Below the pieces are notes generated by a model, which worked only from the letters and a program-made list of their open reading frames with translations, made no database searches and was not told where the DNA came from. From JAVVUJ01 sp964582545 (lineage in GTDB: Bacteria > Bacillota > Clostridia > Peptostreptococcales > Anaerovoracaceae): a stretch of 26,291 nt of DNA. The translations under genes and the position numbers were made by a program. Below, piece after piece: positions 1 to 8,547 of the stretch; the stretch's first letter is position 1; the number at the start of each line of letters is the position of its first letter. The DNA lies in contig CAZOSB010000031.1 in NCBI GenBank assembly GCA_964582545.1, positions 1 through 26,291 on the forward strand, read 5' to 3'.

Positions 1-1118
1 AAGAGTCTAAATCTATGGGAACTACTTTGGAAGTAGTAGAAGGTATGCAGTTTGATAGAGGATACCTGTCCGCATATATGGTAACAGACACAGAAAAGAT
101 GGAAGCAGTCATTTCCAACCCTTACATTCTGATTACAGATAAGAAGATTTCCAGTATTCAGGATTTACTGCCAATCTTAGAGCAGATCGTTCAGCAGGGC
201 AGAAAGCTTTTGATCATTGCAGAAGATATCGAAGGGGAAGCTTTAGCAACATTGGTTGTTAATAAGTTAAGAGGAACCTTTGATTGTGTAGCTGTAAAAG
301 CTCCCGGATTCGGTGACAGAAGAAAAGCTATGCTGGAAGATATCGCAATCCTCACAGGTGCCACAGTAATTTCTGAAGAAGTTGGATACGACATCAAAGA
401 AGCTACTTTAGATATGCTGGGAACTGCAAACACTGTAAAAGTAAATAAAGAAATCACAGTAATCGTAGATGGTGCCGGTGAGCAGTCAGATATCGCTGCA
501 AGAGTAGCACAAATTAAAGCTCAGGCAGAAGAAACTACTTCTGAATTCGACAAAGAAAAATTACAAGAAAGACTTGCTAAACTTTCCGGCGGTGTGGCTG
601 TAATTCAGGTAGGTGCTGCCACAGAGACAGAGTTAAAGGAAAGAAAATTGAGAATCGAAGACGCTTTAAATGCTACAAGAGCGGCTGTAGAAGAAGGAAT
701 CGTTTCCGGAGGTGGTGTTGCATTGGTTAACGCTATTCCTGCGGTTAAGAAATACCATGAATCTCTTGCCGGGGATGAAAAGACCGGTGCGGCTATCATC
801 GTGAGAGCGTTAGAAGAGCCTGTAAGACAGATTGCTGAAAATGCGGGATTTGAAGGATCTGTTGTAGTAGCGGAAGTCATTAAGAGTGCTGTTGGCGTAG
901 GTTTCAACGCATCCAATGAAAAGTATGAGGACATGATCGGTGCTGGAATCGTAGACCCAGCTAAGGTTACTAGATCCGCATTACAGAACGCAGCATCTGC
1001 ATCTGCAATGCTGTTGACCACAGAAGCCGGCGTAGTAGATGCCAAAAAAGACGAGCCAATGATGCCACCAATGGGCGGCGGAATGGGCGGTATGGGAGGC
1101 ATGGGCGGCATGATGTAA
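1..1118 (+). CDS. groEL: Chaperonin GroEL, 3' part (5' end outside window)
   Basis: This is the C-terminal two thirds of the 60-kDa chaperonin, the cytoplasmic ATP-driven folding ring that works with GroES. The reading frame is already open at the window edge, where codons for ESKS precede the first visible Met at position 15, so the Met at 15 is internal and the gene is cut by the window. Recognisable segments are VVEGMQFDRGYLS, KAPGFGDRRKAML, the equatorial-domain stretch IVSGGGVALVNA, and the Gly-Met-rich tail ending GGMGGMGGMM that is typical of bacterial GroEL. About 370 of the usual 540 or so residues are present. Two hairpin terminators follow the stop. groES would be expected just upstream, outside the window. 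Identity is secure. Confidence 0.97.
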   Translation, partial: ESKSMGTTLEVVEGMQFDRGYLSAYMVTDTEKMEAVISNPYILITDKKISSIQDLLPILEQIVQQGRKLLIIAEDIEGEALATLVVNKLRGTFDCVAVKAPGFGDRRKAMLEDIAILTGATVISEEVGYDIKEATLDMLGTANTVKVNKEITVIVDGAGEQSDIAARVAQIKAQAEETTSEFDKEKLQERLAKLSGGVAVIQVGAATETELKERKLRIEDALNATRAAVEEGIVSGGGVALVNAIPAVKKYHESLAGDEKTGAAIIVRALEEPVRQIAENAGFEGSVVVAEVIKSAVGVGFNASNEKYEDMIGAGIVDPAKVTRSALQNAASASAMLLTTEAGVVDAKKDEPMMPPMGGGMGGMGGMGGMM

Positions 1119-1154
1119 TGCCCCTCTCCGATCCGTAAATTTTAAAATAAAAGA

Positions 1155-1173
1155 AAAACAGTCTGACTGTTTT
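1155..1173 (+). terminator. Hairpin terminator 1 after groEL
   Basis: Perfect 9-bp arms AAAACAGTC and GACTGTTTT flank a single T, 37 bases after the groEL stop. The T-rich 3' arm ends in TTTT. It is A-T rich but well placed as an intrinsic terminator. Confidence 0.6.
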
Positions 1174-1177
1174 GTAC

Positions 1178-1210
1178 GAGCTGCGATGTATTCGTGGCTC
1201 TATTTTATTA
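1178..1210 (+). terminator. Hairpin terminator 2 after groEL
   Basis: A 9-bp stem GAGCTGCGA / TCGTGGCTC, with two G-T wobbles, closes a 5-base loop and is followed by TATTTTATTA. It comes directly after the first hairpin, so groEL ends in a tandem terminator. Confidence 0.65.
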
Positions 1211-1238
1211 TAAGTATTAAACTTCCCAAAATTCATTG

Positions 1239-1267
1239 TTGCTGATTGAATTCTTTCTGTTTATAAT
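1239..1267 (+). promoter_or_regulatory. Sigma-70-type promoter of the sigma-54 activator gene
   Basis: TTGCTG (1239-1244) and a perfect TATAAT (1262-1267) are separated by 17 bases, about 107 bases upstream of the GTG start at 1374. The activator itself therefore appears to be made from a housekeeping promoter. Confidence 0.65.
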
Positions 1268-1373
1268 AGGGATTAACCTATATTAGTCTAGTATTGTTGG
1301 CATAGGATAAAACGTAATCAAGGGCCCCAGAGGAGCTTGGTGTAAGAGGAAATTTTAGAATGGAGGTCATTGG

Positions 1374-2825
1374 GTGATTAACTTTGGAAATTTGAAGCTG
1401 AACAGTATTGATTATCTATTTGTAGTAAGCAGGGATTATACCATTGTATATCAATCTAGGTTCGATCAGCACATGGGAGAGCCCAACGAAAGAATCAACA
1501 ATGACTACGTAAACCGAAATTTTTTTGAGGTATATCCATATATCAATAAAGAAACAAGCTCTATAGTAAAATGTATGACTACAGGAGAAATCGTGGTAAA
1601 GCGGTTTCAAAAATTTGTAGATTATAAAGGAAAATATTTTTGTACTCACAATGTAACAATGCCGATTATCAGAGAAGGGCAGATTGTAGGAGTGGCGGAA
1701 ATCGCCAAGGATATCACTACCATAGATAATCTGGAAAACTCTAAATCAACAGAGTTTACGGAGGATTTGCAGGAGATTACGGAATACCCTTCAAAAGGTA
1801 TAGAGGACATCAGCTTTGATATTATCTTGACACAAAATCCTCAGATGTTAAAAAATATTGAAAGAGCAAAATTCCTTGCTACTACTCCCCAGCCCACCTT
1901 GATCTACGGGGAAACAGGCACGGGAAAGGAATTGTTTGCACAGGCCATGATGGATTACAGTGGCGTACCAAAGAAGAAGAGGGTGGTTCAGAACTGTGCC
2001 TCTGTACCGGAGGGTCTGATAGAATCCATTTTATTTGGTACCTCCAAAGGTGCATACACGGGTGCTGAAAATCGAAAAGGCCTCTTTGAAGAGGCGGATG
2101 GAGGGATTTTCTTTCTGGACGAGCTTAACTCACTGCCCTATCATGTGCAGGGGAAGCTTTTAAGAGTCTTGCAGGATGGAACCTTTCGACCGGTAGGATC
2201 CAACGTAGAAAAAAAGGTTAATGTAAAGGTAATTGCAGCCATGAACGAGGATCCCATTACGGCTATAGAAAAGCAAATTCTACGAAAAGACTTGTTCTAT
2301 AGACTTTCCAGCGGAATCATTCAATTGATTCCGTTGAGAGAAAGAAAGGATGACATCGAGTTTTATTTAGAACACTATATTCGAGAATCAAACTTAATCT
2401 ACAATAAAAAAGTAACTAAGATTCATAAAGATTTAAAAGAATTCTTCCTTGAGTATTCTTGGGATGGAAATGTAAGAGAATTAAAGCATGTGATTGAGTC
2501 CATGGTCAGCATCAGTGAAGAATCTTGTCTGACCATTCAATTGCTTCCCGCTTATGTTTACGATAAAATTTATACTTCTGATCATGTAAATAAGACCATA
2601 GAAATTCGTCGAATCGGAAGAGGGGATGTGGGTAAATCCCTTACAAACAATGACTCTTTTGTTACAGCAGATAATTTAAACCTCAAGGAAACTTTGGAGG
2701 AAACGGAAAAACGGTTGATTCGAAGCACCTTGGAACGCACCAGAGGAAATAAAACAAAAGCCGCTGAGCTGCTGGGAATCCCCAGACAAACTTTGGCCTA
2801 TAAGATGAACAAATTTCAAATTTGA
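1374..2825 (+). CDS. Sigma-54-dependent transcriptional activator (PAS, AAA+, Fis HTH)
   Basis: This 483-residue protein is a bacterial enhancer-binding protein that activates RNA polymerase carrying sigma-54. The N-terminal region to about residue 115 looks like a PAS sensor domain. The AAA+ domain has Walker A GETGTGKE (179-186), the sigma-54-contacting loop GAYTGA (226-231, a common variant of GAFTGA) and Walker B GGIFFLDE (243-250). The last 40 residues form a Fis-type helix-turn-helix (NKTKAAELLGIPRQTLAYKM). Translation begins at GTG, chosen because GGAGGT at 1362-1367 lies six bases before it. There is no receiver domain, so it probably senses a small molecule directly, like the PrdR or RocR class. 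A sigma-54 promoter lies between it and the reductase genes, so it is the likely activator of that operon. The class is certain; the ligand is unknown. Confidence 0.93.
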   Translation: MINFGNLKLNSIDYLFVVSRDYTIVYQSRFDQHMGEPNERINNDYVNRNFFEVYPYINKETSSIVKCMTTGEIVVKRFQKFVDYKGKYFCTHNVTMPIIREGQIVGVAEIAKDITTIDNLENSKSTEFTEDLQEITEYPSKGIEDISFDIILTQNPQMLKNIERAKFLATTPQPTLIYGETGTGKELFAQAMMDYSGVPKKKRVVQNCASVPEGLIESILFGTSKGAYTGAENRKGLFEEADGGIFFLDELNSLPYHVQGKLLRVLQDGTFRPVGSNVEKKVNVKVIAAMNEDPITAIEKQILRKDLFYRLSSGIIQLIPLRERKDDIEFYLEHYIRESNLIYNKKVTKIHKDLKEFFLEYSWDGNVRELKHVIESMVSISEESCLTIQLLPAYVYDKIYTSDHVNKTIEIRRIGRGDVGKSLTNNDSFVTADNLNLKETLEETEKRLIRSTLERTRGNKTKAAELLGIPRQTLAYKMNKFQI

Positions 2826-2862
2826 TGAGAATTGTAAAATAAGTAAAAAATGAAATGAATAG

Positions 2863-2888
2863 GCGACAGGATATTGTCGCTTTTTATT
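2863..2888 (+). terminator. Intrinsic terminator after the activator gene
   Basis: GCGACA (2863-2868) pairs with TGTCGC (2875-2880) across a 6-base loop and is followed at once by TTTTTATT. It lies 38 bases after the activator stop and separates the activator from the sigma-54 transcript. Confidence 0.85.
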
Positions 2889-2899
2889 ATGAAGGAAAT

Positions 2900-2972
2900 A
2901 TCGTCCTTGACGATACTGACGGAATATCAAAAAAGGTTACCGCTTAAAACTGCGGGCGACGTCACCTTTTTT
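2900..2972. repeat. Two further inverted repeats in the activator-reductase intergenic region
   Basis: ATCGTC / GACGAT (2900-2914, 3-base centre) is a small perfect dyad. AAAAAAGGT (2929-2937) and ACCTTTTTT (2964-2972) enclose an inner CCGC / GCGG pair, giving a compound hairpin that ends in T6. The second could be a backup or bidirectional terminator, and either could be a protein site. The intergenic region is 413 bases and otherwise non-coding. Confidence 0.5.
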
Positions 2973-2975
2973 ATA

Positions 2976-3028
2976 AAACGCCAAATATTTGTCGGTATGC
3001 TAAAATTATAGACAAATATTTGGCGTTT
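2976..3028. promoter_or_regulatory. 18-bp perfect inverted repeat, probable upstream activator sequence
   Basis: AAACGCCAAATATTTGTC (2976-2993) is repeated exactly in inverse orientation at 3011-3028 across 17 bases. Each arm also contains the self-complementary CAAATATTTG, so the region offers two dyad sites about two helical turns or more apart. It lies about 90-140 bases upstream of the -24 element, the usual place for enhancer-binding-protein sites. It is inferred to be bound by the activator encoded at 1374-2825. The following TTTATTTTTTG also allows a terminator role. Confidence 0.6.
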
Positions 3029-3118
3029 ATTTTTTGTTTTCATTTTTAATATCAGGTAAGTTGAAAAAATTATTTGTAATTTCAACGTTTTACGGGATAA
3101 TATATAATCTAAATATTC

Positions 3119-3134
3119 TGGCATGGTATTTGCT
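3119..3134 (+). promoter_or_regulatory. Sigma-54 (-24/-12) promoter
   Basis: TGGCATGGTATTTGCT fits the sigma-54 consensus TGGCAC-N5-TTGCW, with GG (3120-3121) and GC (3132-3133) exactly ten bases apart. Transcription would start near 3145, giving a leader of roughly 95 bases. The leader contains a further inverted pair, AAACTTG (3164-3170) and CAAGTTT (3190-3196). Confidence 0.88.
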
Positions 3135-3238
3135 CTATATAAAAAGTATTAAATTCAAGATACAAACTTGTACCTAGTAATATTAAGCCCAAGTTTGAAT
3201 TAATTACTTTATATTAATTTTAAAGAAAGAGAAGCCAT

Positions 3239-4522
3239 ATGAAACTTGAAATTAGAGAAATTATTATTAAAGACATTGTTTTTGATCAACAAGAAAAGAT
3301 TGAAAGCGGTAAATTATATTTAATGAAAGGGCAGCTGGAAAAAGTTGTTTTGGAAGATAAGAGGGTGAGGAGTGTTTCTTTTGATCTGGCAAAACCGGGG
3401 GAGTCGGCCAGAATTTTGCCTGTAAAGGATGTGATAGAGCCCAGAGCGAAGGTGGCAGGAGAAGTTTTTCCCGGAATCTTCGGTGAAACCATGGAAGCAG
3501 CCGGCACCGGAATCACGTATGCCTTAAAAGGTTGCGCGGTGGTCAGCACCGGTCCTATCGTTGGTTTTCAAGAAGGTCTCATCGACATGAGTGGCCCCGG
3601 AGCGGAGTACACTATATTTTCTAAGACCAACAATATTGTAATGAGCATCACGAAAAGGGACGGTGTAGATCAGCACGAGCATGAAGAGCTAGTGCGAGAG
3701 GCAGGTATCAAAATGGCCAACTATATTGGCAAAATCGCTTTGGACAACGAAACCTATGAATCTATTTCTTACGAGTGGCCTCCCATTGGAGAAAAGTATA
3801 GTCAATTCCCGGAGTTGCCGAAGGTAGCCTACATCTATAATTGCATGGCCCAAGGTCTCCTACACGACACTTACTTTTACGGCAGAGATGCAAAGCTGAT
3901 GGTTCCTACCATCATTTCACCCTTGGAGGCTTTGGACGGTGCCATCATCAGCGGAAATTGCGTTTCGCCCGGCTCAAAAACCACAACGTACCATCATCAA
4001 AACAATGCGGTAATCAAATCTTTACTGGAAAGACACGGCGTAGATATCAACTTTATGGGAATCGTCTTAAATCCATTGATGGTCACCTTAAAGGAGAAAT
4101 TCAGAAACACCATGCTATCTGTTAAAAATGTTCAGATGTTGGGAGCGGAGGGAGCTATCATCTCTCAAGAGGGATTTGGAAATCCTACCACGGATTTAAT
4201 GCTTACGTGTAAAGGGTTAGAGGATAGCGGTATTAAAACGGTAATCATTACAAATGAGGATGCAGGTGTTGACGGCATGTCTGAATCCTTGCCGGACAGC
4301 GTCAATGAGGCAAATGCAATCGTATCCACAGGAAACAGCAACGCTACCATCTTGCTCCCCCCCATGGAGAGAGTGCTGGGCAATTTAAAAGAGATCGAGC
4401 GAGTTACAGGAGGCAATGTGGATTCTATTCAACAGGATGGAAGTCTTTTGGTAGAAATCCATGGAATCATAGGCAGTCATAACCTCCAGGGTAATATTAA
4501 GCTCAGTGCGGTAACTGTTTAG
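3239..4522 (+). CDS. Glycine/sarcosine/betaine reductase component B, pyruvoyl (alpha/beta) subunit, GrdE/G/I type
   Basis: Component B of the Stickland reductases binds the amino acid substrate as a Schiff base on a protein pyruvoyl group and passes it to the selenocysteine of the partner subunit. The 427-residue product matches GrdE/GrdG/GrdI in length. It carries the processing site SGNCVSPGSKTTTYHHQNN with Cys241, essentially where the GrdE precursor is cleaved to make the pyruvoyl-bearing 25-kDa and 22-kDa chains. Start ATG 3239 follows the sigma-54 promoter and has only a weak purine-rich ribosome site (AAAGAGAAG). The selenoprotein gene follows after 21 bases. Substrate type (glycine, sarcosine, betaine or another) cannot be read from the sequence. 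The absence of grdA, grdC, grdD and thioredoxin genes nearby argues for an accessory, substrate-specific B component. Confidence 0.93.
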   Translation: MKLEIREIIIKDIVFDQQEKIESGKLYLMKGQLEKVVLEDKRVRSVSFDLAKPGESARILPVKDVIEPRAKVAGEVFPGIFGETMEAAGTGITYALKGCAVVSTGPIVGFQEGLIDMSGPGAEYTIFSKTNNIVMSITKRDGVDQHEHEELVREAGIKMANYIGKIALDNETYESISYEWPPIGEKYSQFPELPKVAYIYNCMAQGLLHDTYFYGRDAKLMVPTIISPLEALDGAIISGNCVSPGSKTTTYHHQNNAVIKSLLERHGVDINFMGIVLNPLMVTLKEKFRNTMLSVKNVQMLGAEGAIISQEGFGNPTTDLMLTCKGLEDSGIKTVIITNEDAGVDGMSESLPDSVNEANAIVSTGNSNATILLPPMERVLGNLKEIERVTGGNVDSIQQDGSLLVEIHGIIGSHNLQGNIKLSAVTV

Positions 4523-4543
4523 GGGCAAAGAAGGGAGTCTTTT

Positions 4544-5821
4544 ATGAGTAATAAAAAAATCGTCTTTTACACCAATCAATTTTTCGGTCAGATCGGTGGT
4601 GAAGAAATGGCTTATCAAGAACCGATTTTAAAAGAAGGTCCCGTGGGTAATGCCAACGCTTTTGTGTCACACCTGAAGGATGCAGAAATCGTAGCAACCA
4701 TCATCTGTGGGGATAATTATTATGCGGAGAACATGGAAGAAGCCGGGGAAACCATCTGTAAAATGGTGAAGTCTCTTTGCCCGGATCTGGTTATTGCCGG
4801 ACCTGCTTTTAATGCCGGAAGATTTGGCATCGCTTGTGGAGATGTTTGTGCACGTATCAAGGATCAATTAAAAATTGAGGCCATCACGGGATTATATGAA
4901 GAAAATCCCGCAGTTGAAATGTATAAAAAGTCCATCTATATATTAAAAGTCGCAAAATCTGCGGCGGGGATTCGAAGTGCCGTACCCCTAATGGCTTCCT
5001 TTGCCAATAAGTTGTTAAAAGGTGAAAAAATTGGCACCCCAAACGAAGAACTATACTTTGCAAAGGGCCAGAGAGTCAATGTATTTAAAGACAAAAACGG
5101 TGCAGATCGTGCAGTAGATATGCTCATATCAAAACTCAAAGGGCAAGCGTTTGAATCGGAGTTGGAAATATCCACCTATGAGAAGGTAACGCCCGCCAAT
5201 CCAGTCAAGAACTTAAAGGAAGCAAAAATTGCGCTATGTACCACGGGTGGAATCGTACCCATGGGTAATCCCGATCACCTTCCTGCTGCTACGGCTAAAT
5301 TCTATAAATCCTATATGGTTAAAGAAGTCCAAAAGCTGGAAAAAGGACAATGGGAGTCCGTGCATGCAGGATTCGATCCTGTCTATGCCAATGAAGACCC
5401 AAATCGAGTGGCACCGTTAGATGTGTTGAGGCAGTTAGAGAAGGAAGGATCCATCGGTGGAATTTTCGACTATATGCTTTCCACCACGGGGAACTCTACC
5501 TCTGTAGCAGATGCCACCCGAATGGGTCAAGAAATTGGTAAATTGCTTTTGGAAAACGGAGTGTCCGGGGTACTGTTAACCAGCACCTGAGGAACCTGTA
5601 CTCGTTGCGGTGCAACGATTGTAAAACAAATTGAAAAGGCAGGGATTCCTGCTGTGCACGTGTGCACGGTAACACCCATCGCCAAGACTGTGGGAGCTCC
5701 CAGAATATCGGGTGCACAAGCCATCCCATATCCCACAGGAAACCCACAACTCGCAGGGGATAAAGAATTTGCCAGAAAAAAAGAGATTGTAGAAGAAGCG
5801 CTGAGTCTTCTGACAAAATAA
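4544..5821 (+). CDS. Selenoprotein subunit of reductase component B, GrdB/F/H type, with in-frame UGA as selenocysteine
   Basis: A conventional reading stops at the TGA at 5588-5590, but the same frame continues to TAA at 5819-5821. The residues after the TGA (GTCTRCGATIVKQIEKAGIP) are the conserved C-terminus of GrdB-family selenoproteins. The gene therefore encodes 425 residues with selenocysteine at position 349 in the motif U349-x2-C352-x2-C355, close to the known selenocysteine position in GrdB. This subunit takes the pyruvoyl-bound substrate, cleaves the C-N bond and hands a carboxymethyl group to the selenocysteine of GrdA (family knowledge). A SECIS-like hairpin lies immediately downstream of the UGA. 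AAGGGAG precedes ATG 4544. An automatic caller would truncate this gene by 77 residues. B, F and H types are not distinguishable here. Confidence 0.95.
5588..5618 (+). promoter_or_regulatory. Selenocysteine UGA codon and SECIS-like hairpin
   Basis: The UGA at 5588-5590 is followed after 11 bases by a perfect 7-bp stem TCGTTGC (5602-5608) / GCAACGA (5612-5618) with the tight loop GGT. Loop G residues lie about 19-20 bases past the UGA, within the range known for SelB-dependent bacterial SECIS elements. Confidence 0.85.
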
Positions 5822-5851
5822 GGTTGGTTATAGAGATAATGCTTTAATTTG

Positions 5852-5890
5852 AACGCTGAACTTTTATAATTTATCTTATTCTTCGGCGTT
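5852..5890 (+). terminator. Weak hairpin between selenoprotein and NhaC genes
   Basis: AACGCTGAA (5852-5860) pairs with TTCGGCGTT (5882-5890), one G-T pair, across a 21-base A-T loop. There is no T tract after it, so it may attenuate transcription or protect the mRNA rather than end the transcript. No separate promoter stands out before the NhaC gene. Confidence 0.35.
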
Positions 5891-5965
5891 TCTCATATGT
5901 AATAAGCCTTATCTATATAATATATAAAAAAGCAATTATATTTTTTTTAATGAAAGGAGTTCCTT

Positions 5966-7375
5966 ATGGCTGAAAATTTCGGAATTTTATCTTTAGCCCC
6001 GGCGGTTATCGCTTTAGTATTGGCTTTTGTCACCAGAAACGCTTTGTTTTCTATCTTTATCGGTGTTATGGTGGGGATCCTTATTACAGGGCAAAATATC
6101 GTGTATGGGACATCACAAATTTTACAAAATGCGCTAGGAAATGCGGACTTTATTTGGATCATTGCTATTGAAGTATTCATCGGGATATTGGTTGCATTGT
6201 TTCAAAAGTCAGGCGCTATTGCTGCATTCTCGGAGGTGGTAGGGAAAAAGAACCTGAAGCAGCGAGGCGCGCAAGTCATAGCATGGTTATTGGGTATCTT
6301 TATCTTCTTCAGCGACTATTTCAGCCCTTTATACGTGGGTACCGTAATGAGAGGCATCACGGATAAGGCTAAAGTTTCCAGAGAAAAATTGGCATATATC
6401 TGCGACTCGACTTCTGCGCCGATTTGTACTTTGATTCCTTTCTCCTCATGGGGCATCTACATGGCAGGTTTGCTGGTAGGATTGGGGGTATTCGTAGACA
6501 GCAATGCATCCATGGGAGCAGTTATCAAAATGGTGCCTTACAACTTCTACGGAATCGTTTCTATCATCATGGTTGGACTGATCGCACTGGGCATTATTCC
6601 CGACTTTGGACCTATGAAAAAAGCGGAAAAAAGGGCTTTTGAAGAGGGAAAACCCGTTGCAGACAACGCAAGACCTCTTTTGAGTGGCGAGTTGGAAAAG
6701 ATCAAACCCAATGAAGGGGTAAGAGCTAATCTGGCCTTGAACTTCTTTATGCCTGCCATCATCATTATCTGCATCACCGTAGGTACATACGTCATTATGG
6801 GTAGTGCAAAGACCTTAGAGTCCTTCATTGCGGCTGTTTTCTATATGTTTGTCATCATGTTGATTCAGAAGATGGGAACGTTAAACGAATTGATGGATGT
6901 GGCAGTAGAGGGGATCAAGAGCGTAATGGGAGCCATGCTGATTTTGGCAATGGCGTATTGCATCAACTCCATCAGTAAGCAATTAGGAACCGCTGATTTT
7001 ATCATCAAGGCGACAGAAAGCTGGATGACTCCTGCAATCCTAATTGTCCTCACATTTATACTTTGTGCAATTATTTCCTTCTTTACAGGAACCTCTTGGG
7101 GAACCTATGCCATCATGACACCCATCTGTGTGCCCTTGGCATTTGCGGCAACAGGCGGAGAACTTTCTCCCATCGTCTATGCCACCATCGCAGCAGTTAT
7201 GGGCGGGGGTTGCTTTGGAGATCACTGCTCCCCATTATCCGATACCACCATCTTATCTTCACTGGCTTCAGGTTCAGACCATATCGACCACGTGAAGACA
7301 CAACTTCCTTATGCCTTGGTGGCAGCAGCCATTTCTTGCATAGGATTCTTAATCATCGGTCTCATGTTCAGCTAA
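5966..7375 (+). CDS. NhaC-family cation/substrate antiporter
   Basis: This 469-residue polytopic membrane protein has about 11-12 hydrophobic segments. It carries the two NhaC-family signatures FTGTSWGTYAIMTPICVPLA and GGGCFGDHCSPLSDTTILSS in the C-terminal half, plus the related N-half motif CDSTSAPICTLIPFSSWG. Family members exchange Na+ or H+, and some carry organic acids or amino acids (malate/lactate, for example). Placed between the reductase subunits and an opine-dehydrogenase-type enzyme, it more likely brings in the operon's substrate or exports a product than sets pH; that is inference. AAAGGAG precedes ATG 5966 at good spacing. It lies 144 bases after the selenoprotein stop on the same strand. 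Confidence 0.88.
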   Translation: MAENFGILSLAPAVIALVLAFVTRNALFSIFIGVMVGILITGQNIVYGTSQILQNALGNADFIWIIAIEVFIGILVALFQKSGAIAAFSEVVGKKNLKQRGAQVIAWLLGIFIFFSDYFSPLYVGTVMRGITDKAKVSREKLAYICDSTSAPICTLIPFSSWGIYMAGLLVGLGVFVDSNASMGAVIKMVPYNFYGIVSIIMVGLIALGIIPDFGPMKKAEKRAFEEGKPVADNARPLLSGELEKIKPNEGVRANLALNFFMPAIIIICITVGTYVIMGSAKTLESFIAAVFYMFVIMLIQKMGTLNELMDVAVEGIKSVMGAMLILAMAYCINSISKQLGTADFIIKATESWMTPAILIVLTFILCAIISFFTGTSWGTYAIMTPICVPLAFAATGGELSPIVYATIAAVMGGGCFGDHCSPLSDTTILSSLASGSDHIDHVKTQLPYALVAAAISCIGFLIIGLMFS

Positions 7376-7395
7376 AAATAATATAGCAATCATCA

Positions 7396-7427
7396 ATGTA
7401 CGGAGTAATTTATTTTACTCTGTACAT
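7396..7427. repeat. 13-bp inverted repeat between transporter and dehydrogenase genes
   Basis: ATGTACGGAGTAA (7396-7408) pairs with TTACTCTGTACAT (7415-7427), one G-T pair, across TTTATT, followed by AAAAATTTT. It could be a leaky terminator or mRNA-stabilising hairpin inside the operon. It also overlaps an in-frame ATG upstream of the real start at 7468. Confidence 0.55.
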
Positions 7428-7467
7428 AAAAATTTTAAGGAAAAATGGGAAAATAAGGAGGGTAAGG

Positions 7468-8547
7468 ATGAAAATTGCAGTTCTTGGTTCGGGAAACGGC
7501 GGTCATGCGGTAGCTTTTGAATGGGCAAAGGCGGGCCATGACGTATACTTATTTGATTTTGAACAGTTCCCCAAATCCATAGCCGATATCAACCAGGCGG
7601 GGGGAATTTATTCAGAGGGAGAGCTGGATGGTTTTTGTAAGTTGGCCTATTGTGGCCATGATATAGAGAAGGTAGTTCCAGGGGCAGATCTGGTCTTTGT
7701 GGTAGGCCCGGCATACAGCACGGAGCCTTTTGGAAAGGCATGCAAGCCCTATGTGGAAGAAAATCAGATTTATGTCATTTGTCCGGGATCCTGCGCTGGC
7801 AGTCTAGTCTTTAAAAAAGCTTTAGGACTGAACCCGGAAGACGATTCCGTCATTATTGCGGAGACTTCAACCTTGCCCTATGCGGTGCGGATTGTGGATA
7901 AGGCCAAGATTGCCGTCTATAACCGACTAAAGGGATCTTACTTTTTAGCAACGTTTCCCTGTAAGTACAATCAGAGGGTATACGATGTGATCAGCAAGGT
8001 GTATCCGGAAATGGAACTGGCGGATAACGTATTGCAGACCACTTTGCAAAATGCAAATCCAATTATTCACCCTTCTGTTACTCTACTGAATGCCGGACTG
8101 ATTGAAAGAACCAAAGGTGACTTTTTTTTCTATGAGGACGGTGTCACAGAGGGCGTAGGACGGTTGATTGAAGCGCTGGACATAGAGCGCATGGAAGTTG
8201 GGCAAAAGTTAGGCGTAAACGTATTGCCTGATCCTGTTATCGGCGTCAGGCAGGGATATATGAGCGAAGAAACCTATGGCAAGGGATATTCGGAGGCCCC
8301 GGGTTTTAAGGGAATCAAGGCCCAGAGCCAGCTGGACCACAGATATCTCAACGAGGATGCGGGATACGGTCTTGTGTTCTTTGCTGACCTTGCGGATTTT
8401 GTGGGCGTATCTGTGCCGGTTACAGAATCTGTAATTCAATTGGCATCCGTGGTGATGAAGCGGGATTACAAAGGTGAAAAGGCTCGAACTCTGGAATTGT
8501 TGGGCTTAGGTGGATACGATTTGGAAGGATTAAAGAAGATATTATAA
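7468..8547 (+). CDS. NAD(P)-dependent opine/octopine dehydrogenase family protein
   Basis: The 359-residue product begins with a Rossmann dinucleotide motif, MKIAVLGSGNGGHAVAFEWA. It contains the octopine_DH-family segment NANPIIHPSVTLLNAGLIER, whose His belongs to the catalytic pair of opine dehydrogenases, and FFYEDGVTEGVGRLIEALD. Its length equals that of bacterial opine dehydrogenases. Such enzymes reversibly join an amino acid and a 2-oxo acid through a secondary amine with NAD(P)H. The start is ATG 7468, after AAGGAGGGT at 7455-7463; an upstream in-frame ATG at 7396 sits in a hairpin and lacks a ribosome site. In this operon the enzyme may split or form an N-substituted amino acid connected with the reductase substrate. 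Family assignment is firm; substrate is not known. Confidence 0.85.
   Translation: MKIAVLGSGNGGHAVAFEWAKAGHDVYLFDFEQFPKSIADINQAGGIYSEGELDGFCKLAYCGHDIEKVVPGADLVFVVGPAYSTEPFGKACKPYVEENQIYVICPGSCAGSLVFKKALGLNPEDDSVIIAETSTLPYAVRIVDKAKIAVYNRLKGSYFLATFPCKYNQRVYDVISKVYPEMELADNVLQTTLQNANPIIHPSVTLLNAGLIERTKGDFFFYEDGVTEGVGRLIEALDIERMEVGQKLGVNVLPDPVIGVRQGYMSEETYGKGYSEAPGFKGIKAQSQLDHRYLNEDAGYGLVFFADLADFVGVSVPVTESVIQLASVVMKRDYKGEKARTLELLGLGGYDLEGLKKIL

Noticed and set aside
605..1236. Long open frames on the minus strand opposite groEL
   Set aside because: They are mirror images of the Gly/Met-rich and Ala-rich groEL coding sequence, lack ribosome sites, and overlap a certain gene.
5496..5816. Minus-strand frame of 106 codons after the apparent stop of the selenoprotein gene
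   Set aside because: The plus-strand frame through the UGA encodes the conserved GrdB-family C-terminus, so this region is already coding on the other strand.
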